NCBI GenBank assembly: GCA_019114345.1
Contig: DXFS01000101.1
Location: forward strand, 1-64,000
Source: Candidatus Agathobaculum pullistercoris
GTDB taxonomy: Bacteria; Bacillota; Clostridia; Oscillospirales; Butyricicoccaceae
DNA: 64,000 bases
Direction of reading: 5' to 3'
Positions within the stretch are counted from its first letter, which is position 1; the number at the start of each line of letters is the position of its first letter. Shown in pieces: positions 59,445-64,000 of the stretch. The notes beneath the pieces were generated by a model. It saw only the letters and a program-made list of their open reading frames with translations, did no database searches and was not told where the DNA came from. A program made the translations under genes and the position numbers.

Positions 59445-60515
59445 TTACTGCATTTCGCAGAGCACGCGGACAACCTCGTCGCCCACCTGGTCGGTGGTCG
59501 CGGTGCCGCCCATATCCGGGGTCAGCGCCTTCTTTTCGACCATGACGCGCTCGATCACATCGATCAGCTTTTTGCCCCAGTCCTCGTGGCCGAAGAAGTC
59601 CAGCATCTGACTGGCCGACCAGACGGACGCCAGCGGGTTGGAGATCTTCTTGCCTGCAATATCCGGTGCGGAACCGTGGATGGGCTCAAACATGGACGGG
59701 AACTTGCGCTCCGGGTTAAGGTTGGCGCCGGCCGCCAGACCCATGCCGCCCGAAATCGCCGCGCCCAGGTCAGTGATGATATCGCCGAACAGGTTGGATG
59801 TTACAACGATCTCAAAGCGCTGCGGGTTCTTGACAAAGAACATGCTCGCCGCGTCGACCAGCAGGGAGTGGGTCTCGACATCCGGATACTCCTTGCCGAC
59901 CTCTTCAAATACCTGATCCCAGAATACCATGGAGTAGTTGAGGGCATTGCCCTTGCTGATGCTGGTCAGGCTCTTCTTCTCCTTGCGCGCCAGCTCATAG
60001 GCATAGCGGATGATGCGCTCAGTGCCGTGGCGGGAGAACACGCCGGTCTGCAGCACGACCTCGTTCGGCTGGCCCTTGTACAGCCAGTCGCCCGCGCCTG
60101 CATACTCACCTTCGCTGTTCTCGCGGATGACGATCATGTCGATGTCGCCCTTCTTGCAGCCTGCCAGCGGGCAGGGTGCGCCGTCCAGAAGCTTGACCGG
60201 GCGGACGTTGACGTATTCGTCAAAGTCGTGGCGGATGCGCAGCAGCAGATCCCACAGCGAGACGTGGTCGGGCACGCCGGGCATGCCGACCGCACCCAGA
60301 TAGATGGCGTCAAACTTGCTGAGCGTTTCAATGCCGTCGTCGTCCATCATCTTGCCGGTCTTGAGGTAGTATTCACAGCCCCAGGGGAATTCGGTAAATT
60401 CAAAGCGGAACGAGCCGTCCAGCTCGGCGACCTTATTGAGCACCTTCATGCCCTCGGCAATGACCTCCGGGCCGACGCCGTCGCCTGCGACAACCGCAAT
60501 CTTATAGGTTTCCAT
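59445..60515 (-). CDS. Isocitrate/isopropylmalate/tartrate dehydrogenase-family enzyme
   Basis: This 356-residue metal- and NAD(P)-dependent beta-decarboxylating dehydrogenase homologue shows IAVVAGDGVGPEVIAEG, the substrate arginine block LLRIRHDFDEYVNVRP, IVIRENSEGEYAG, the lysine segment SISKGNALNYSMVFWDQVF, SNLFGDIITDLGAAISGGMG (Asp ligands) and FEPIHGSAPDIAGK. It looks closest to tartrate/D-malate dehydrogenases rather than to LeuB or Icd, but the substrate loop differs and I do not assign a substrate. It lies 27 bases after the PGK homologue and is the last gene of a three-gene operon. Confidence 0.85.
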   Translation of the reverse strand: METYKIAVVAGDGVGPEVIAEGMKVLNKVAELDGSFRFEFTEFPWGCEYYLKTGKMMDDDGIETLSKFDAIYLGAVGMPGVPDHVSLWDLLLRIRHDFDEYVNVRPVKLLDGAPCPLAGCKKGDIDMIVIRENSEGEYAGAGDWLYKGQPNEVVLQTGVFSRHGTERIIRYAYELARKEKKSLTSISKGNALNYSMVFWDQVFEEVGKEYPDVETHSLLVDAASMFFVKNPQRFEIVVTSNLFGDIITDLGAAISGGMGLAAGANLNPERKFPSMFEPIHGSAPDIAGKKISNPLASVWSASQMLDFFGHEDWGKKLIDVIERVMVEKKALTPDMGGTATTDQVGDEVVRVLCEMQ

Positions 60516-60542
60516 GTTGTCTCATCCTTCTTTCTGTGTATC

Positions 60543-61802
60543 TCAGTCCAGCGGGAACGCTTGCGCTGCGTGGCGCAGTGCGCGCACAACCGGCAGCTCC
60601 TCGCCGCTCAGGAAACGGATCAGCGCGCCGCCGCCCGTGCAGATGTAGCCCATCTGCGGGCCGAGGCCGTATTTGTTGGTCGCCGTGACGCTGTCGCCGC
60701 CGCCGACCACGGTATACCCCTCGGTATCCGCCAGCGCCTGCCATACCGCCCTGGTGCCGAACTCGGTCTCTTCTTTTTCGAAAATACCCATCGGGCCGTT
60801 GACGAACACGGTCTTGGCGCCGAGGATCGCCTCGCGGTAATTTGCCGCGGTTTTGGCGCCGATATCGACCAGCATCTTGTCGCCCGGCAGGCTGCCCACC
60901 ATGGCTTCGCCGCGTTTTCCCTCTTCAGTATACGCCAGATCGGCCGGCAGCACAATCTTCTCACCGTATTTTTCGAGCAACGGCTTTGCTGTCTCGATAA
61001 AGCCGTCGTAGCCCTGCTTTTTGATAAAGCCGAGCGAGGCTTCGCCGATATTCTCGCCCTTGGCGGCGAGCAGGATATTCGCGACCACGCCACCGGACAG
61101 CACCTTGTCCGCGATGCCGCGGTCGAGCACAGTCTGCATCATCATAAATGCATCCGCGATCTTCGCGCCGCCGAGCACGAACACGCACGGCCGGTCGGGC
61201 GCTTCCATCAGAGAGGAGATCACGCTGTATTCCTTTTCAAACAGGCGGCCCATCATAGAGGGCAGGCGCTGCTCAAAGCCGCAGAGCGTGGGCTGGTCGC
61301 GGTGCGCAGCCGCGAAGGCGTCGCACACATAACAGTCTGCGAGCGGTGCGAGCGTGCGCACAACGAGCGTGTCCGCCTGCTGCTCGTGCGTCAGCTTGAG
61401 GCTGCGCTCAAACAGAGTTTGCTCCTCTGCCATAAAGCGTACATTGTCCAGCAGCAGCACCTCGCCGGGCTGCAGGCTGCGGATCGCGTCCTGCGCCGCC
61501 GGGCCGCATACGTCCGCGATGAATTTCACCTCGCTGCCGAGCAGCTGCTCGAGCACGCTGACATGCGGGCGCAGGGTATAGTAGTTCTTGTACTCGATGT
61601 CGCTGCCCTGGTGCGCCATGACGACCACCTTGGCGCCGCGGTCACGCAGCTCCTGGATCGTGGGCACGCAGCCGCGGATGCGGGTGTCGTCCGTGATCTT
61701 ATCCGCTGCGCGGTCGATCGGCTCGTTGATATCCACACGCAGCAGCACGGTCTTGCCCGAAACATCGAGCGAATCCAATGTATAGATGCCAAACTTTTTC
61801 AT
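60543..61802 (-). CDS. Archaeal-type phosphoglycerate kinase homologue
   Basis: This 419-residue kinase has the PGK core: RVDINEP at 22-28, DDTRIR with Arg41, LLDNVRF, CDAFAAAHRDQPTLCGFE (archaeal-type wording of the substrate loop), FVLGGAKIAD, GPMGIFE and GGGDSVTATNKYG for nucleotide binding. The HxxR substrate motif, which in PGKs ends in an arginine contacting the phosphate of 3-phosphoglycerate, reads His64-Gln-Gly-Ser67. This suggests a related but different acyl phosphate. Its ATG at 61802 is one base after the GAPDH stop (TGA-G-ATG), so translation is coupled. Confidence 0.87.
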   Translation of the reverse strand: MKKFGIYTLDSLDVSGKTVLLRVDINEPIDRAADKITDDTRIRGCVPTIQELRDRGAKVVVMAHQGSDIEYKNYYTLRPHVSVLEQLLGSEVKFIADVCGPAAQDAIRSLQPGEVLLLDNVRFMAEEQTLFERSLKLTHEQQADTLVVRTLAPLADCYVCDAFAAAHRDQPTLCGFEQRLPSMMGRLFEKEYSVISSLMEAPDRPCVFVLGGAKIADAFMMMQTVLDRGIADKVLSGGVVANILLAAKGENIGEASLGFIKKQGYDGFIETAKPLLEKYGEKIVLPADLAYTEEGKRGEAMVGSLPGDKMLVDIGAKTAANYREAILGAKTVFVNGPMGIFEKEETEFGTRAVWQALADTEGYTVVGGGDSVTATNKYGLGPQMGYICTGGGALIRFLSGEELPVVRALRHAAQAFPLD

Positions 61803-61803
61803 C

Positions 61804-62832
61804 TCAGCCACGCGCCTTCATGCCGAGGTACTTGTTGGTCTCCGCCGTGCCCTCTTCGCGGGTCAGCTGCATCTGCATCGCAGCGCGGATGCCGTCCATA
61901 TTCTCCGGGATAACCACAGACTCCTGCGGGATGTTGATCGCGAACATGATCTGGTCGCCGCTCATAACGATGGACTCGTCCCACAGTGCGATCTCGTAGT
62001 TGTCGCCGCGGAACTTGCCCATGTCGCGCGCATAGCGGAACAGGGATGCGTTGCCGAGGAAGCCGTCCGCGATCTTGACCGTGCGGATACGGGGATGCTG
62101 GGCCGCCATCTCGAGCAGGTCCGCCTTGTTGATCTTCTTCTTAGGCGTTGCAACGACCGTGATGATGTGACCGTGGGTAACAGGGGCATGCACGAGGATG
62201 CCGGTCGCATCCACATGCGGCATGATGTTCATCAGGTCGAGCGCCTGATGGCTGGGGGCATATTCCATCTGGAGGGCGTTGGTCAGGCCGCGGTGATAGT
62301 CGCCCGGATCGGCGACGCGGCGGATGATGGTGATGGCGACCTTTTCCACGCCGACATTGCGGTCGATCATGTCGACAGCGCGGATCAGGCCGGTAGTATT
62401 GCAGCTGGTCAGCTTGAGGAACTGCTGGCCGAGGCCCTTTTCGTAGTTCGCGTAGCCATGGAAGAACACATCTGCCACGTTGTTCTTCTCACCGCCCTGG
62501 AAAATGGCCTTTTTGCCCATGCGCGCGTAGAGCTCCTTATTCTTCGCGCCGATGCCGGCCGAGGTCGCGTCGAGGATGATGTCGCACTGCTCGACCATAT
62601 CCTCCATCGTGCCCGAAATCGGCACGCCGGCTTCCTTGAGCTTGTCCTCATTCTCGGGCAGCGCATTGTAGAAATGATACGGCATGCCGGACTCCACCAG
62701 CCCGCGCACTGCCAAAGTGGGCGCTACGTCGGATACACCGACCAGCTCCATATCCTCCTGCATCGCTACGCCCGTTGCCAGACGAAGACCAATTACGCCA
62801 TAACCTGCCACGCCAACTTTTACCTTGCCCAT
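61804..62832 (-). CDS. Type II (archaeal-type) glyceraldehyde-3-phosphate dehydrogenase homologue
   Basis: This 342-residue phosphorylating aldehyde dehydrogenase homologue has the Rossmann start KVKVGVAGYGVIGLRLA, the catalytic Cys144 in LTSCNTTGLI and the phosphate-site RRVADP (about 171-176). The segment that in archaeal GAPDHs reads SHHGPD is SHQALD here (194-199). This argues that the substrate or catalytic base arrangement has changed. AGGAGG precedes the ATG. It is the first gene of the operon, 340 bases downstream of the marR gene stop. Confidence 0.87.
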   Translation of the reverse strand: MGKVKVGVAGYGVIGLRLATGVAMQEDMELVGVSDVAPTLAVRGLVESGMPYHFYNALPENEDKLKEAGVPISGTMEDMVEQCDIILDATSAGIGAKNKELYARMGKKAIFQGGEKNNVADVFFHGYANYEKGLGQQFLKLTSCNTTGLIRAVDMIDRNVGVEKVAITIIRRVADPGDYHRGLTNALQMEYAPSHQALDLMNIMPHVDATGILVHAPVTHGHIITVVATPKKKINKADLLEMAAQHPRIRTVKIADGFLGNASLFRYARDMGKFRGDNYEIALWDESIVMSGDQIMFAINIPQESVVIPENMDGIRAAMQMQLTREEGTAETNKYLGMKARG

Positions 62833-62859
62833 GCTTCTTCCTCCTGTAAATGGTCATAT

Positions 62860-62868
62860 CTTGGTTAA
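62860..62868. promoter_or_regulatory. CTTGGTTAA motif downstream of the promoter
   Basis: This motif repeats the half sites found at 63051-63068 and lies in the transcribed leader of the GAPDH operon. It may be a distal operator half site for looping. Confidence 0.4.
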
Positions 62869-62901
62869 TTCAATGTCAACTTCTGATCAGATGTTATTTA
62901 T

Positions 62902-62930
62902 ACTATACCATGGTTCCATTTCCATTGCAA
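62902..62930 (-). promoter_or_regulatory. Promoter of the GAPDH/PGK/dehydrogenase operon
   Basis: Minus strand TTGCAA (62930-62925), 17 bases, TATAGT (62907-62902). The -35 is part of a palindrome, so a repressor bound there would block RNA polymerase. Confidence 0.75.
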
Positions 62931-62943
62931 TAGATAATTGCAA
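62925..62943. promoter_or_regulatory. Palindromic operator candidate TTGCAAT-N5-ATTGCAA
   Basis: A perfect 7-5-7 palindrome (TTGCAATAGATAATTGCAA) overlaps the -35 box. The size and symmetry fit a MarR- or TetR-type dimer. Confidence 0.65.
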
Positions 62944-63034
62944 ACTTTTTATTGTATTTTTTCTGTCAATCACGTTATTTTTATATCAAATACAAAACTT
63001 TGATAGCAAAATAACAAAATGTGCAAGCTGCATA

Positions 63035-63068
63035 ATAACCTGGTTATATTTTGGTTATTTTTAACCAA
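63035..63068. promoter_or_regulatory. Tandem palindromes ATAACC-T-GGTTAT and TTGGTTA-TTTT-TAACCAA
   Basis: Two adjacent palindromes with GGTTA half sites lie at 63035-63047 and 63051-63068, about 140 bases upstream of the operon start. A third half-site copy lies at 62860-62868. Together they look like a multi-site regulatory region. Confidence 0.6.
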
Positions 63069-63100
63069 GACATTATCTCTTTTCCAGTGCTGCCACACGC

Positions 63101-63143
63101 AAAAACAAAAAACCTGTACGCCGTTTCCCTTTCAGCGTACAGG
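63101..63143 (-). terminator. Terminator of the marR gene
   Basis: CCTGTACGC and GCGTACAGG form a 9-base stem with a 13-base loop. On the minus strand it is followed by TTTTTTGTTTTT. Confidence 0.9.
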
Positions 63144-63172
63144 CACTGTTTCATCTATTCACCAGAATTTGC

Positions 63173-63622
63173 TCAGTTTTCTTCCTCTTTAAGGATATTT
63201 TCCATATTTTCCCATAATCGATGCATTGTATCGACCAGCGCTTTTTGCTCTGCAGATGACAGCATCGACAGGGCGCGCACCTCGAACCGGCGCAAAGCCT
63301 CGCTAAGCTCACGCGCAAACGCGCTCCCTTCCCCGGTCAATACGACCACTCGGCTGCGCCGGTCTCCTTCCGACACGCGTCGCGCTGCAATGCCCCGTTT
63401 TTCCAGGCTGTCGATCACACTGGCCACGGTCTGCTTGGACAGATGCAGCCTGCGGCACAGTTCCGCCTGGGACAGCGGTCCGTCCTGTTCATGCAGCAGC
63501 GTCAGGATATTGAGCATATTGAAGGTAATTCCCCGGCGCGCCGCCCATTTTTCATAAACCGCGTCTACACCCAGCCAGCTTTCGTAATATCTGTTGAGCA
63601 GTTCATCCTCTGCATGCGCCAT
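63173..63622 (-). CDS. MarR family transcriptional regulator
   Basis: This 149-residue winged-helix protein has the recognition region SQAELCRRLHLSKQTVASVIDSLEKRGIAARR and the wing SEGDRRSRVVVLTGEG, typical of MarR. GGAGGG precedes the ATG. It lies upstream of the GAPDH-like operon, in the same direction but separated by a terminator and a promoter with palindromes, so it may regulate that operon. The effector is unknown. Confidence 0.9.
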   Translation of the reverse strand: MAHAEDELLNRYYESWLGVDAVYEKWAARRGITFNMLNILTLLHEQDGPLSQAELCRRLHLSKQTVASVIDSLEKRGIAARRVSEGDRRSRVVVLTGEGSAFARELSEALRRFEVRALSMLSSAEQKALVDTMHRLWENMENILKEEEN

Positions 63623-63814
63623 GCACCGCCCTCCTTTTTTCCTTATATTTTATACAGCCGCAGCGGTGCCGTCAAGCCATCAGGCTCGCTTTTCCACACT
63701 TAACAAATAACCGACTGCCGCAGAGGCATTTGCAATTCTCGAAAAACGGAAAGCCTTTCAAACAGCCACTCACCTGTAAACCTCGCATCCAATCAGCGCT
63801 GCGATCGTTAAGAT

Positions 63815-63844
63815 AAAAAAAGAGGTGCGCCACTGCACCTCTTT
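63815..63844 (-). terminator. Terminator of the gene at the right edge
   Basis: AAAGAGGTGC and GCACCTCTTT form a 10-base stem with a short loop, followed by T residues on the minus strand. It lies just beyond the stop at 63857. Confidence 0.9.
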
Positions 63845-63856
63845 CCTATCAGTAAA

Positions 63857-64000
63857 TCACTGTGTCTTGGCTGTTTTCGCGCCCTTTCCCGAAATAGAAC
63901 GAGAGATATAAGCAGGCACTTCCCCCACCGGGATACCCAGCGCAACAGCCAGTTCCCCATGCAGCAGCTCCTCCGCCCGCTTGCGGTAACGCTGGTCGAT
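63857..64000 (-). CDS. C-terminal fragment of an unidentified gene cut by the window edge
   Basis: The minus strand has an open frame entering from the right edge and ending with TGA at 63857. The 47 visible residues include RYRKRAEELLHGELAVALGI, then PVGEVPAYISRSISGKGA and the tail KTAKTQ. It is supported by the terminator just downstream. The family cannot be recognised from this part; the 235-base gap 63623-63856 holds no other gene. Confidence 0.7.
   Translation of the reverse strand: MDQRYRKRAEELLHGELAVALGIPVGEVPAYISRSISGKGAKTAKTQ

Noticed and set aside
59421-61913. Plus-strand frame of 830 residues
   Set aside because: It is the shadow of the dehydrogenase and PGK genes on the minus strand and shows no coding motifs.
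1-64000. CRISPR array, transposase, prophage or rRNA
   Set aside because: No regularly spaced repeats, no transposase or integrase motifs and no rRNA were recognised anywhere in the window.

Overview
This 64 kb window comes from a GC-rich anaerobic member of the Firmicutes (class Clostridia; an Oscillospiraceae or Butyricicoccaceae-like gut bacterium is my inference). The evidence is strong GGAGG-type ribosome binding sites, many ATGA-coupled genes, the anaerobic (cobalt-early) cobalamin pathway with CbiK/CbiD/CbiG, lipoproteins with Gram-positive-type lipoboxes, a PyrK-dependent dihydroorotate dehydrogenase and a split purine PurH/PurO arrangement. No species can be named from the sequence alone.

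Layout. (1) Positions 65-10353, plus strand: a purine operon with purC, purF, a PurF paralogue lacking the catalytic cysteine, purM, purN, an archaeal-type IMP cyclohydrolase (PurO family), a stand-alone AICAR formyltransferase, two unknown membrane proteins, purD and an unknown protein, closed by a terminator. (2) 10.4-12.5 kb: a corrinoid protein and a lipoprotein, transcribed divergently around a long inverted repeat. (3) 12558-36787, minus strand: a continuous run of 26 genes read leftwards from cbiM to cbiK. It covers tetrapyrrole synthesis from glutamyl-tRNA (hemA, hemL, hemB, hemC, hemD), nearly the whole anaerobic corrin ring pathway, adenosylation, and nucleotide-loop assembly. A consensus promoter and a cobalamin riboswitch with its own terminator sit in front of cbiM. 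The cobalt transporter genes cbiQ and cbiO lie just upstream under a separate promoter without a riboswitch. (4) 39.1-40.7 kb: a siroheme sulfite/nitrite reductase, a likely user of the siroheme branch. (5) 40.7-50.4 kb: mixed housekeeping genes (MATE pump, nuclease lipoprotein, YebC, a membrane-anchored XRE protein, a histidine phosphatase-GNAT fusion, pyrD, pyrK, LMW phosphatase). (6) 50.5-58.3 kb: an XRE/DUF6442-like pair, then a two-gene signalling operon encoding a 1370-residue GGDEF/PAS/GAF/EAL protein and a CheB-CheR-PAS protein, next to a tRNA-Arg. (7) 59.4-63.6 kb: an operon for an archaeal-type (type II) GAPDH homologue, an archaeal-type phosphoglycerate kinase homologue and a tartrate/isopropylmalate dehydrogenase-family enzyme, behind a promoter full of palindromes and downstream of a MarR regulator. 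The window ends inside an unidentified minus-strand gene.

How the genes work together. The riboswitch operon makes uroporphyrinogen III, precorrin-2, and then both the cobalt corrin branch (CbiK onward) and, through the precorrin-2 dehydrogenase fused to CbiJ, probably siroheme for the neighbouring reductase. I see no cobC-type phosphatase or lower-ligand synthesis gene inside the operon.

The best candidate for something undescribed is the 59.4-62.8 kb operon. Its GAPDH-like and PGK-like proteins keep their catalytic cores but differ from family consensus at substrate-contact motifs, and they are paired with a beta-decarboxylating dehydrogenase homologue. This suggests a small dedicated phospho-acid pathway rather than glycolysis. 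Other notable points are the cysteine-less PurF paralogue, a shortened CobU paralogue beside an intact CobU, and the CbiJ-precorrin-2 dehydrogenase fusion.
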